From Verrucomicrobiota bacterium (GTDB lineage Bacteria > Verrucomicrobiota > Verrucomicrobiia > Chthoniobacterales > UBA10450): 64,000 bases of DNA. The stretch is taken from the NCBI GenBank assembly GCA_003219175.1, contig QHPU01000044.1:1-64000 (forward strand), read 5' to 3'. Below the pieces are notes generated by a model that was not told the DNA's origin, searched no databases, and saw only the letters and a program-made list of their open reading frames with translations. A program made the position numbers and the translations under genes. Below, piece by piece: positions 46,519 to 55,015 of this stretch; position 1 is the first letter of the stretch; each line of letters opens with the position of its first letter.

Positions 46519-48633
46519 ATGAACGCAATTTGGCGTTCCGTATTCTTGCTCTGGTTGCCGACGTGGCTTGCGATGACGGCGCATGCCCAAATTTATCAAG
46601 GCCGGCAGTTGGTACACGTTGACGCCTTGGCCAATGTCAGTGCAATCGTTCCGGGCGAACCGTTCCTTGTTGGCGTTCGCCTAAAAATGGAGCCGCACTG
46701 GCACACCTATTGGAAATATCCGGGCGACGCGGGAATTCCGACCGACATCAAGTGGCAATTGCCCGGAGGCTGGCGTGTCGGCGATATTCAATGGCCCATC
46801 CCACTGAAGCTCGAGGAACCAGGTGACATTCTGATTTACGGCTATCACGATGAGGTCCTTTTGATTCAACAGCTCACGCCCCCGAAGGACCTAACCGGCG
46901 CGAATGCGAATCTGTCGGCCAAAGTTAACTGGCTTGTGTGCGAGAAAATCTGCATTCCCGGCGATGGAACGGTAACGCTGTCGCTTCCAATTGCACCAGC
47001 CAATTCGCCCGCCAACATCGACCTGTTTGCACGGTTTCAAAAGCAGTTGCCAAACTCGCCGGCTGCCGATTTTTCCGCTTCGTGGAAAGCCAATGCTGCA
47101 GGCTTGGTCTTGCACGTGAGTCACCCCGACCTGGGGAAATTTTCTTCCGTCGAATTCTTCCCGTCGCCGCCGGAAAATGTCGCTGTCGGTCATCCGCGTT
47201 TGACGTCGCGTGATGGCAATGTCTCGACCTTTGATGTTCCGCTGGACAATGCGAACGGGAAATTCAAATCGCTTCCGGGTCTGCTTGTATTTGGAAGCTC
47301 CAACGGTGCGCCCGATCGCAGTGCCTGGGATATTTCAGTGGGACATGAAACCGCAGCGGCTAACGAGAAGTCGACGTTGAGTGAAATCATTCGTTTCCTC
47401 ATTTTCGGGTTTATCGGCGGTTTCATTCTTAATTTGATGCCGTGTGTCTTGCCGGTGATCTCGCTTAAGATTTTCGGCTTTATTCAGCAGGCGGGCCAGA
47501 GTCGGGCCCGCATCTTTCGCAGTGGTCTCGCCTTCATTGCGGGAATTTTCGTCTGGTTCCTTGGTCTGGCGCTTGTCCTTGTCATCATCAAGTGGGCCGG
47601 AGGTCAGCCAGTTTGGGCAGCACAATTTACCAACCCCTATTTCGTTCTCGCCATGAGCGCGGTTGTGCTGGTCTTTGCGCTGAACCTTTTCGGCGTTTTC
47701 GAGATTAACCTGCCACAATGGCTCAGTCGCCGCGCCGTCGCCGCCGAATCCGCTCATGGGGACGCGGGGTCGTTTTTCCAGGGAGTTTTTGCAACCATTC
47801 TCGCGACGCCGTGCACTGCGCCATTTCTTGGCACCGCGCTTGGCTTCGCCTTCACGCAATCGGCTATCGTTATTCTGGCGATTTTTTCCTCAATCGCCCT
47901 CGGAATGAGTCTGCCCTACTTCTTGTTAAGCGCGCAGCCCGCCTGGCTCAAGTTCCTGCCGAAACCGGGCCCATGGATGTTACGCGTGAAACAGCTGATG
48001 GGTTTTCTGCTGATCGCAACGTTGATCTTTTTGCTTTCTGTGCTCGGAGCGCAACGCGGCGTCGCCGGCCTCATCTGGACATGCGCGTTCCTGCTCGTGC
48101 TTAGCTTGGTTTGTTGGTTGAAGGGCGTGTTCATGACGCCAGTTGCCTCCGCGCGAACCCGCGCCTCTGTCCTTCTGCTCATGCTCCTGCTCGTAATCGG
48201 GAGCGGTTACTATTTCATTTGGGAGAAATTCCAAACCGCATCAGCCGTAGGCCCGACAGCCTCTGCTGGCAGCGGCTGGGAAAAATTTACTCTGGAGCGC
48301 CTCGCCTCCGAACTGCAGCAGGGGCACCCAATTTTTATCGACTTCACCGCTGAATGGTGCATCACCTGCAAATTCAACGAATCGACCGTCCTCGAGACCG
48401 GCGCTGTGCGCGCCGCCTTTTCCGAGCATCAAATCGTAAAATTAAAAGCCGATTGGACGAACGGCGATCCGGCGATTACGAAATTATTAAAACAATTCGG
48501 CCGGCCAGGTGTCCCACTCTATGTGCTTTATCCGGGAGGCACGGCGCAACCGTATGTTTTCCCGGAATTGCTCACGAAAAATATCGTGCTAGAAAAATTG
48601 GAAACCGTTAACCGCAACATCGCGTCACAATAG
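46519..48633 (+). CDS. DsbD/ScsB-type thiol-disulfide interchange protein
   Basis: A 704-aa protein from ATG 46519. The N-terminal region (to ~290) is a beta-rich periplasmic domain with WLVCEKICIPGDG, the DsbD-alpha/ScsB-like cysteine pair. Eight membrane helices (about 295-575) contain LMPCVLPVISLK and ATPCTAPFLG, the paired cysteines that carry electrons across the membrane. The C-terminal thioredoxin domain has FTAEWCITCKFNE (CxxC). It moves reducing power from cytosolic thioredoxin to the periplasm. A thioredoxin-fold protein gene starts 2 bp downstream and is the likely client. Confidence 0.9.
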   Translation: MNAIWRSVFLLWLPTWLAMTAHAQIYQGRQLVHVDALANVSAIVPGEPFLVGVRLKMEPHWHTYWKYPGDAGIPTDIKWQLPGGWRVGDIQWPIPLKLEEPGDILIYGYHDEVLLIQQLTPPKDLTGANANLSAKVNWLVCEKICIPGDGTVTLSLPIAPANSPANIDLFARFQKQLPNSPAADFSASWKANAAGLVLHVSHPDLGKFSSVEFFPSPPENVAVGHPRLTSRDGNVSTFDVPLDNANGKFKSLPGLLVFGSSNGAPDRSAWDISVGHETAAANEKSTLSEIIRFLIFGFIGGFILNLMPCVLPVISLKIFGFIQQAGQSRARIFRSGLAFIAGIFVWFLGLALVLVIIKWAGGQPVWAAQFTNPYFVLAMSAVVLVFALNLFGVFEINLPQWLSRRAVAAESAHGDAGSFFQGVFATILATPCTAPFLGTALGFAFTQSAIVILAIFSSIALGMSLPYFLLSAQPAWLKFLPKPGPWMLRVKQLMGFLLIATLIFLLSVLGAQRGVAGLIWTCAFLLVLSLVCWLKGVFMTPVASARTRASVLLLMLLLVIGSGYYFIWEKFQTASAVGPTASAGSGWEKFTLERLASELQQGHPIFIDFTAEWCITCKFNESTVLETGAVRAAFSEHQIVKLKADWTNGDPAITKLLKQFGRPGVPLYVLYPGGTAQPYVFPELLTKNIVLEKLETVNRNIASQ

Positions 48634-48635
48634 AT

Positions 48636-49238
48636 ATGAAAACAGTTCTTCTTGCCTTGATTTCGCTCACAGCCACCACGCTTATCGCCGCCGATTCACC
48701 GCCGGTCGGAGCGGCTGCGCCGGATTTCAGCCTTCCCGATGCTGCGGGAAAAACGCACAGCCTTTCCGAATACAAGGGCAAATACGTGGTGCTGGAATGG
48801 TTTAATCCGGAATGCCCGTTTGTGAAAAAGCATTACGGCAGCGGCAACATGCAGAAATTGCAGAGCGAATACACCGGAAAAGGTGTGGTCTGGCTATCGA
48901 TCGACTCCAATGCGCCAGGCTTGGAGGGTAACCTGACGGCGGAGCAAGCGCAGAAAGTGATGAAAGATTGGAATACCAGGCAAACCGCACTGCTGCTTGA
49001 CTCTCAAGGCAAAGCCGGTCGCGCTTACAATGCACGCAACACGCCGCACATGTTTGTTATCAACCCGGAGGGCAAAATCGTTTATGAAGGCGCGATCGAC
49101 AGCAAAGCGACGCCCAATCCGGCCGACATTCCGAGCTCGACCAATTACGTGAAAGCTGCACTCGATGAATCGATGAGCGGCAAAGCCGTCTCGAACTCCA
49201 ATACCCGCCCCTACGGTTGCTCGGTTAAATACAAATAG
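48636..49238 (+). CDS. Periplasmic thioredoxin-fold redoxin
   Basis: A 200-aa protein with signal peptide (MKTVLLALISLTATTLIAADS). The redoxin core is AAPDFSLPDAAGKTHSLSEY followed by EWFNPECPFVKKHYGSGNM; the lone cysteine in NPECPF and the C-terminal PYGCSVKY cysteine may form a pair. It lacks a CxxC motif, which suggests a peroxiredoxin-like or cytochrome-maturation-type activity. Being 2 bp after the DsbD-like gene, it probably receives electrons from it. Confidence 0.85.
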   Translation: MKTVLLALISLTATTLIAADSPPVGAAAPDFSLPDAAGKTHSLSEYKGKYVVLEWFNPECPFVKKHYGSGNMQKLQSEYTGKGVVWLSIDSNAPGLEGNLTAEQAQKVMKDWNTRQTALLLDSQGKAGRAYNARNTPHMFVINPEGKIVYEGAIDSKATPNPADIPSSTNYVKAALDESMSGKAVSNSNTRPYGCSVKYK

Positions 49239-49311
49239 CCGATCTGCGCTTTGTAATTGTAGCCGGGGATCGATGATGCCGGCTGGGGAAGTTGCGTATG
49301 AAACGTATTTC

Positions 49312-49605
49312 TCAGGCTGTGCGTTTCCGGTCGATCAAGGCCCAGACTAAGGCCACAATCCACCCGACCAGGAACAGCGGTGTAAACAGCAGATCGATTA
49401 GCCAAATAGCGAAAAAGTGCGAGTGATTCCGATGGCAGGCGATGATCGCGGGCAGCATGTATAGCAAGGCGCAAATAGCGAACCAGTACGGCAGGATCCT
49501 ATCCCGATCACTCGCATAAGTCCCCGTGCTGAATGCCCAAACATCCAATACTAAAACGAGACCGATGGGCGTGTAAGTTAGAAGTACCTTGGTGATGGGT
49601 TTCAC
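49312..49605 (-). CDS. Superinfection-immunity-like small membrane protein
   Basis: A 97-aa membrane protein with three helices. The C-terminal stretch MLPAIIACHRNHSHFFAIWL followed by VGWIVALVWAL matches the superinfection immunity family (PF14373; phage T4 Imm-like), in which [YF]xxP-x-I-x-A and W-x-x-A-L-x-W-A-L are conserved. In bacteria these are widespread and mostly uncharacterised, so an antiphage role should not be assumed. It sits alone between a redoxin and an acetyltransferase gene. Confidence 0.7.
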   Translation of the reverse strand: MKPITKVLLTYTPIGLVLVLDVWAFSTGTYASDRDRILPYWFAICALLYMLPAIIACHRNHSHFFAIWLIDLLFTPLFLVGWIVALVWALIDRKRTA

Positions 49606-49661
49606 TTTCGTCGTCGGTAGTCAGTCACATTGCGCCTGGCTGTGCTAAACGCCGAATATCC

Positions 49662-50234
49662 TCACGTTACGTGAGAGTGCAGGTAACGCTCAGCGACATC
49701 GCGAAAGATCTCGTAACGGTTGAGTTCGCATACGAGGCTTATCTCCGACGATGCGGCTACATGCGTGAGGGTGAGGGGGAAACCGATTTTCTTTAGCATG
49801 CGATTCGCCATCGGGTTGTCGGCTTTAGGCTCACAAATGATACGCTTCAGATTGAAGCGTTCGTAAAAGTCGAGCGCCGACAAACAAAAGAGGCGCGGGC
49901 CGTAGCCCTTACCGCGCAGATCGGAGCGCCACATGTGGAGGTGCATTCTACCGAAATCGCCCGCTACGATGTCTTTTAGCGAAGAATGTCCGATGGCTGT
50001 ACCATCAATACACCATGCAAGCACAAAACTGGAATGGCGATCCGGCGGAGCGCCAATCATCGCAATGAGGTCGGCGCGCAGTTGGGTGGCCGACGGCACA
50101 CGCTTGATATCGAGGCCCATACGCTCGGCGTCAGCTTTGGAAGGTTGCGTGAAGTAGGCGATAAAGCCATCCAGATCTTCAATCGCGAGCGGACGAATGC
50201 TAAACTCCGGGGGTCTAGCGTTACCAAAACCCAT
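49662..50234 (-). CDS. GNAT family N-acetyltransferase
   Basis: A 190-aa enzyme from ATG 50234 (MGFGNARPPEFSIRPL). The motif MHLHMWRSDLRGKGYGPRLF (R/QxxGxG) binds acetyl-CoA, and FYERFNLKRIICEPKADNPMANRMLKKIGFP is the second conserved part, similar to RimJ/RimL-type enzymes. The acceptor is unknown. The track start at 50333 overlaps upstream sequence of the divergent neighbour and is unlikely. Confidence 0.82.
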   Translation of the reverse strand: MGFGNARPPEFSIRPLAIEDLDGFIAYFTQPSKADAERMGLDIKRVPSATQLRADLIAMIGAPPDRHSSFVLAWCIDGTAIGHSSLKDIVAGDFGRMHLHMWRSDLRGKGYGPRLFCLSALDFYERFNLKRIICEPKADNPMANRMLKKIGFPLTLTHVAASSEISLVCELNRYEIFRDVAERYLHSHVT

Positions 50235-50293
50235 ATGATTCAAGCTGGCAGGGCGGTATTCTTTAGTGTAAGTCGGTGGCTCGCTTTGCCAGG

Positions 50294-50746
50294 ATGAACA
50301 TTCTCTTGCAGACGAAAGAAGAAGTCGAGACACACTTTGGAAAAAAGGCGACCATGGCGCCCAATCTCCTCGGTATGGTCGGTCAGGGCGAAGAAGCGTT
50401 CGGTTTCCTGACCGGCGACATGAGTGAAGGATTCGATATCACGGTCGGGTTTTTTAACGGCAAAGCGCGCTACATCGCGTTCAAGAAACGGACGGGCACA
50501 CCGTGGGGCGAAGGAGATTTGCGAACAGTGCTCAGCCAAATCGGGAAGTATTCAAACTGGTCGGTCAAACCGGCTTCGGAGTTCCTCGATTACGTGGAAA
50601 AACGAAAAAAAGGAGTCGTAAACGAGGCTACGGGCTGGCAGGTGCCAAGGCGTCGCTACGCCTTCGTCTTCATCCCCGATGTTCCACGCGAAATCGGGAT
50701 CATGCCTGACAAGACGGCAATCGATCAAAAATTCCCGTTTTCCTAA
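50294..50746 (+). CDS. Conserved hypothetical protein
   Basis: A 150-aa soluble protein from ATG 50294 (MNILLQTKEEVETHFGKKAT). It shows GDMSEGFDITVGFFNGKARYIAFKK and a Trp-containing middle (TPWGEGDLRTVLSQIGKYSNW), a compact alpha/beta pattern I cannot match to a known family. It is divergent from the GNAT gene (60 bp apart) and ends 7 bp before the convergent SDR gene. Confidence 0.55.
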   Translation: MNILLQTKEEVETHFGKKATMAPNLLGMVGQGEEAFGFLTGDMSEGFDITVGFFNGKARYIAFKKRTGTPWGEGDLRTVLSQIGKYSNWSVKPASEFLDYVEKRKKGVVNEATGWQVPRRRYAFVFIPDVPREIGIMPDKTAIDQKFPFS

Positions 50747-50753
50747 TCGGCGC

Positions 50754-51557
50754 TTACTTGGCGTCGATTTTATTTGTCCCGCTGAAACGCCATGCCGCGC
50801 GCAAAACCGCTGATGGTAACGCTCGCACGATCGTCATTACAATTTTGATCGCGATTCCCGGAACCGCCAAAGCCTTATCCCGCTCGATTGCGGACAATCC
50901 TGCGCGGGCCACTTCCTCCACTGAGACATGCACGGGACTACTTCTTATTTTTCGCATCTGCTGTTCGCGATCCGCAACCTGAGCAAACTCGGTGTGCACC
51001 GGCCCCGGACAAAGGGCGGTCACGGTAATTCCGAGCCCGCGTGTTTCGGCCCGAATGGCTTCGGAAAAACTGGTGACGTATGCCTTGGTCGCCGCGTAGA
51101 CAGCGAGGTCTGGCAGTGGAAGGAAGCCAGCCGAGGAACTAACGTTCAAAATCGCGCCACGTTTCTGTGTGATCATGCGTGGAAGGACCGCGCGTGTTAA
51201 GGCCGTTAATGCCAACGCATTTACCTGGATTTGCTCGTTTACACGAGCCGGATCGGCGGTTGTAAACGAACCGTGGTCACCGAGTCCAGCGTTGTTGACC
51301 AGAAAATCGATCGGCTCGTTCGCGAGCCAGCCAGCGACTTGCACTGTTTGTTCAAGATTCGAAAGATCAACTTCGCGAATCTCAACCTGCAGCGCCTCAT
51401 TTACTCGCAGTAATTCGCTTCGCAGTTTTTCGAGACGATTCCGCCTCCTGGCGACGAGAACTAGAAGTCTTGCCCGGCCCGCGAGTTGTCGTGCTAACTC
51501 GCGCCCGATCCCCGCTGAAGCGCCGGTAATGACTGCCGCACAGCCGTCGAGTTTCAT
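50754..51557 (-). CDS. Short-chain dehydrogenase/reductase
   Basis: A 267-aa classical SDR: Rossmann motif ITGASAGIGRELA (GxxxGIG), NNAGLGDHG, catalytic serine in ILNVSSSAGFL and YAATK (YxxxK). The C-terminal hydrophobic stretch around GIAIKIVMTIVRALPSAVL suggests membrane association. Substrate is unknown. Its start overlaps the pseudouridine synthase stop by 4 bp (ATGA), so the two are co-translated. Confidence 0.88.
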   Translation of the reverse strand: MKLDGCAAVITGASAGIGRELARQLAGRARLLVLVARRRNRLEKLRSELLRVNEALQVEIREVDLSNLEQTVQVAGWLANEPIDFLVNNAGLGDHGSFTTADPARVNEQIQVNALALTALTRAVLPRMITQKRGAILNVSSSAGFLPLPDLAVYAATKAYVTSFSEAIRAETRGLGITVTALCPGPVHTEFAQVADREQQMRKIRSSPVHVSVEEVARAGLSAIERDKALAVPGIAIKIVMTIVRALPSAVLRAAWRFSGTNKIDAK

Positions 51558-52339
51558 CGTTTGTTTGTCATTGCCAGCGAGGTCGACCAGTTCCGCGGCG
51601 CGATCTTAAAGCCTCTGCGGCGGGATCTTTCGGTCCGAGCCGGAATGGCGGATTCGCTCGAGATGACATGAATCTCGCGCTTACTTAACAAGCGCCAATG
51701 TCCGCGCGGCAAGTCGCCGAGCCGCAAGTTTCCCATGCGGATTCGCGATAACATTTTCGCGTGGAATCCAAAGCGCTCGAGCATCCGGCGGATCTGTCGA
51801 TTAATCCCTTGCTCGAGGACAATGCGCAGATGCGTTGGCGAAGTTTGCTGCACGCGTTTGGCGCGGGCGCGTTTTCCATCCAGGACCACGCCGCGAAGTA
51901 ATCGCTGTGCCAGGTCCAGATTGGCCGCGCGATCGAGCACCACTTCATATTCCTTTTCGATTTTGAAACGCGGATGCGTCAGACGTTGCGTAAGCTCCCC
52001 GTCATTCGTGAGGAGCAGTAATCCTTCACTCTGGGCATCAAGTCGGCCGACATATGCCAACGAGGAAAATTTGGACGGCAGGAGGTCGTAAACCGTGTCC
52101 GTGATGTGCGGGTCGCGCCGCGTACACACAAGACCACGCGGTTTATTCAGTAAAATGTGAACGGGCGCGCGTTGATAGATCAGTTTCCCGTCGACTTTGA
52201 CGTAATCAGTCGGCCCGGGTTGAAAACGAAAATCAGTGCACGGTTTTCCATTCACCGTCACGCGCCCGCCGGCGATCAACTCATCCGCGCCGCGACGGGA
52301 TGTGATACCAGTGGCGGCGAGGAAACGATTCAGACGCAC
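51554..52339 (-). CDS. Ribosomal small/large subunit pseudouridine synthase (RsuA/RluB family)
   Basis: A 261-aa pseudouridine synthase with an N-terminal S4 RNA-binding domain (MRLNRFLAATGITSRRGADELI) and the catalytic aspartate in YVGRLDAQSEGLLLLTNDG. RluB-like 23S rRNA modification is most likely, but RsuA cannot be excluded. The last ~37 residues (after ISSES, from about 225) are encoded by a TGTCATCCCGAGCG-type repeat (51565-51668) and look like repeat translation rather than protein (arginine-rich ARTERSRRRG). The frame then ends at the ATGA overlap with the SDR gene, which suggests the repeat replaced the original 3' end. Confidence 0.85.
   Translation of the reverse strand: MRLNRFLAATGITSRRGADELIAGGRVTVNGKPCTDFRFQPGPTDYVKVDGKLIYQRAPVHILLNKPRGLVCTRRDPHITDTVYDLLPSKFSSLAYVGRLDAQSEGLLLLTNDGELTQRLTHPRFKIEKEYEVVLDRAANLDLAQRLLRGVVLDGKRARAKRVQQTSPTHLRIVLEQGINRQIRRMLERFGFHAKMLSRIRMGNLRLGDLPRGHWRLLSKREIHVISSESAIPARTERSRRRGFKIAPRNWSTSLAMTNKR
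51565..51668. repeat. TGTCATCCCGAGCG-type element encoding a protein C-terminus
   Basis: TTGTCATTGCCAGCGAGGTC (51565) pairs imperfectly with TCGCTCGAGATGACA ending at 51668. It matches the outer ends of the elements at 13056 and 17261 and forms the 3' part of the pseudouridine synthase gene. Confidence 0.65.
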
Positions 52340-52417
52340 TTCATGTTCGTTGAAGCGTTAAAAAGTGAAACTGGGCCTCTTTAACCCTTCATCGCTTCAA
52401 TTCTTCAACGGCACCAA

Positions 52418-52573
52418 TTAAACATCCGGCTTGGTCTTAGGCAGCCCAATCACCTTGCTCGTTTCTTTCCATTGAGCGCGTTTTTTGAGCAAATCTACGC
52501 GCTCGAACCGTTTCAAAACGTTGCGCTTGGCGGCAATAGTACTGGCTCCTCTGAGACTGCGATGTTGTGACAT
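52418..52573 (-). CDS. Chlamydiae/Verrucomicrobia small basic protein (TIGR04137 family)
   Basis: A 51-aa gene too short for the ORF track: ATG at 52573, TAA at 52418. The protein starts MSQHRSLRGASTIAAKRNVL and continues KRFERVDLLKKRAQWKET, then VIGLPKTKPDV. The patterns SxxxxKRxVLKRFERVxLL and W-K-x-x-x-x-V-x-G-L-x-K-T-K-P are the family signature of a small basic protein confined to Chlamydiae and Verrucomicrobia, and I recognise it on that basis. It is strongly basic and probably binds RNA or ribosomes; its function is unknown. It is flanked by GTTGAAGCG-type simple sequence on both sides. This is the best lineage marker in the window. Confidence 0.9.
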   Translation of the reverse strand: MSQHRSLRGASTIAAKRNVLKRFERVDLLKKRAQWKETSKVIGLPKTKPDV

Positions 52574-52697
52574 GGGATAAGGGTAAAACGATGCTAAAGG
52601 GTTGAAGCGTTGCAGCGTTGAGGCATTGAATGGTTAACTGGTGAATCGGACGGGGGCAGGGGACAGTAGCCAGGTGCCGCCTTATTTCAAACCGCCA
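52574..52697. repeat. GTTGAAGCG simple-sequence region
   Basis: This 124-bp gap contains GGGTTGAAGCGTTGCAGCG and GAGGCATTGAATGGTTAAC, an irregular run of ~9-bp GTTGA[AG]GC units. A similar stretch in opposite sense (CTTCATCGCTTCAATTC) lies at 52387-52410 on the other side of the small basic protein gene. No gene is seen. Confidence 0.55.
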
Positions 52698-54494
52698 TTA
52701 CAATTGATTCGAAAGAATGATGTAAGTGCCGAAGCTCGCCACCTGGTGATAAACATGAAAATGCTGCGTTAGTAATTCACGCCAGTAAGTGACCCGATCT
52801 TGTTCGATAATGAGAAAAACGGGGCGTGGGACACGCCAGTGCTCGAGCGCCGCTTTCTCGTCGAGGAAAAGATTGCGCTGCTCCGCGGTAAGAGGAATCC
52901 GCGGATCGGGCTCCTGATTGACCATCGCGAACTTACGCTCGAGATAAAACCCCAGGCTGCTGGCGACACCGGGCGAGCTCTCAAATAGCACTTCGCCATT
53001 CCTTCCTAAACGGCCGTTCAAGAATCGAGCTGCGTCAGCCAGCGAGAAAAAGGGAGCGATGCGCGCGATGCCGCTGACCATGCAAAGACCAACTACAATC
53101 ATTCCCCCGGCGAGGCCGACGGTAACGATTTTTTCCCGACCCCGCCGCATCAGATACATGGTGGCAAGCGCACCAATCAAAAGCGCAATTGCCGTAATCG
53201 CGAGAAGTGGCCGGAACTGCACCCACACGCTGGGGGGCATGTCTGCCAGCGCCTTCCAGGCGGTCCAGCGAAAATCTGTTTCGCCCCAATCGCGTTCGGT
53301 TGCAGGAACTAAAGCTGGCAGCAGCAAAGCGATAATACCGATGATCATTCCGGTAAGGGCAACGATTGCGACGCCGGCGTTGCGGAGAGGACTTGAGGCG
53401 CGCTCGAAAATCATTGCCGCCCACAGGGAGAAAGCGCTGAACATGCTCAGGGCGTAGTAATCCTGCCGCTGCCCGATCGCCAGCACCGGAACCAGGACCA
53501 CCAGAGCCCAAACCATTGGTAGCGCATTCTGGAAGGTGATCTCCCGAGGCCGCATCACCCGGCGCCAGGAAACGATCAATACAGGCAGAATTACCACCGA
53601 CCATGGAAACCACCATGCCAGGTGGCTGGCGGCGAATTGCCACCGCGGAACGTCGTCGTACCAAGTCCCGTTAGGATAGCGCCCGATCAAATGTTTGGTC
53701 CATTCCTCTGTAACGTACCGGTGGAATGCGCCATCGAAATGCATTTCGACCCAGATATACCAGGGCCCGATGATGGCCAGAAAAACCAATAGATATGGCC
53801 ACCACAAAAGCGAGCGAAACCGAACCCGCGCCTCGCGATAAAAAATCGCGAGCACACCAAACGTCGCTGCCGGAAGAACCAAACCATGCGGACCTTTCGT
53901 CAGACACGCAAGCGCGGCGCAAATCCAGAAACCGGCGAACCAGATTCGTCGCTGACGTCGTTGCTGGAAGCCGGCGAGTCCGCAATAGATCGCTCCGGCG
54001 AAGAAGGCACTAAAAAGTGGCTCCGGCATGACGATACGACCGAAAATGAATGTCCCGCTCAGGGAAAGGTAAATCAGCCCGGCGGCGAATCCGCGCCAAT
54101 AATCGGCCAGCCGTTCGCCAACTAAAAATGTGAATATCGCCGTCGCCACCACCGACAGCGCGATCGGAACACGCGTGGCTGCGGTGTGGACGCCAAACAA
54201 TTTATAGCTGGCGATGATTAGCCAGTAAAGTAACGGCGGCTTTTGCAAACGTGGAATGCTGTCGTTCGTCGGCAGTAAATACTGACCCGTTTGAATCATT
54301 TCTCGCGCAGCCGCGGCGTATTGGCCTTCCGTCTCGCTATAAAGGTCGCCGATGCCGATGGTGCCGAGATGCAACAACACCGCCAGCGCGATCAGAATAG
54401 CGAAGAGCGCGTGTCGTGTCGGCGGGGGCGGCAACGCCGCCTGTGGCCTCAGGAAGGTTTCCTCAATCGTGAGAGTCCCGGTGCCCGTAGTCAT
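52698..54494 (-). CDS. Family 39 glycosyltransferase (ArnT-like)
   Basis: A 598-aa polytopic protein with about twelve membrane helices. The first periplasmic loop begins GDLYSETEGQYAAAAREMIQ, where the acidic E-x-x-x-A pattern is characteristic of GT39/ArnT catalytic loops, and TNDSIPRLQKPPLLYWLIIA follows as in ArnT. These enzymes transfer a sugar from an undecaprenyl-phosphate donor to lipid A, lipids or proteins in the periplasm. The substrate here is unknown. It starts right after the stop codon of the YbgC-type thioesterase gene (TAAATG), so the two form an operon. Confidence 0.87.
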   Translation of the reverse strand: MTTGTGTLTIEETFLRPQAALPPPPTRHALFAILIALAVLLHLGTIGIGDLYSETEGQYAAAAREMIQTGQYLLPTNDSIPRLQKPPLLYWLIIASYKLFGVHTAATRVPIALSVVATAIFTFLVGERLADYWRGFAAGLIYLSLSGTFIFGRIVMPEPLFSAFFAGAIYCGLAGFQQRRQRRIWFAGFWICAALACLTKGPHGLVLPAATFGVLAIFYREARVRFRSLLWWPYLLVFLAIIGPWYIWVEMHFDGAFHRYVTEEWTKHLIGRYPNGTWYDDVPRWQFAASHLAWWFPWSVVILPVLIVSWRRVMRPREITFQNALPMVWALVVLVPVLAIGQRQDYYALSMFSAFSLWAAMIFERASSPLRNAGVAIVALTGMIIGIIALLLPALVPATERDWGETDFRWTAWKALADMPPSVWVQFRPLLAITAIALLIGALATMYLMRRGREKIVTVGLAGGMIVVGLCMVSGIARIAPFFSLADAARFLNGRLGRNGEVLFESSPGVASSLGFYLERKFAMVNQEPDPRIPLTAEQRNLFLDEKAALEHWRVPRPVFLIIEQDRVTYWRELLTQHFHVYHQVASFGTYIILSNQL

Positions 54495-54929
54495 TTAGTG
54501 AGAGTCGCTCAGCGCACTGCGATATTGGTCCCAGCTCTCAGGCAGTCGCAACAATTTTGCCGAAGGCATCTGGATCAATGCCAGCATCTGCCGGCATTCG
54601 GCAACGAGAACATTCTTTTGCACAATCCGAAAGGCGCACCAAAAGCGGACGCGATCGAGCCGATCGAGCCAACCCTCGACAGTGAGATGGTCACCAAGCT
54701 TGGCGGCGCGGCGATAATCAATCTCGGTGCGAATGACGACTGGGTATCTTTGCGTAGCGGCCATTTCTGTCAGCTTCAGTCCAAGTTGTTCGGCCAGCAG
54801 AGTGCGCGCGATTTCGATGAAACGCAGATAGGCAATGTTATGAACAACACCACCACAATCGGTATCGAAAAACATCACCTGCACTTCCGTACGAACACGG
54901 GGCGCCTCGGGAGTGGTCATATCGGCCAA
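54495..54929 (-). CDS. ybgC: YbgC-type acyl-CoA thioesterase
   Basis: A 144-aa single hotdog-fold protein. MFFDTDCGGVVHNIAYLRFIEIAR is the YbgC/4-hydroxybenzoyl-CoA thioesterase active-site motif, with the catalytic aspartate in FDTDCGG. YbgC belongs to Tol-Pal clusters in proteobacteria, but no tol gene is near here. It is upstream of the GT39 gene, with no gap. Confidence 0.88.
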   Translation of the reverse strand: MADMTTPEAPRVRTEVQVMFFDTDCGGVVHNIAYLRFIEIARTLLAEQLGLKLTEMAATQRYPVVIRTEIDYRRAAKLGDHLTVEGWLDRLDRVRFWCAFRIVQKNVLVAECRQMLALIQMPSAKLLRLPESWDQYRSALSDSH

Positions 54930-55015
54930 TGATTTGCAAATGCGCGCCCGAAAGCAACGTTATGAATGGAGTGTTGGAGTATTGCTGACCTGGAAACCAT
55001 CAGTCCATCCCTCCA

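Noticed and set aside
49312-49605. Antiphage defence gene
   Set aside because: The superinfection-immunity-like protein is a solitary, widespread membrane protein; no defence genes or phage remains are near.
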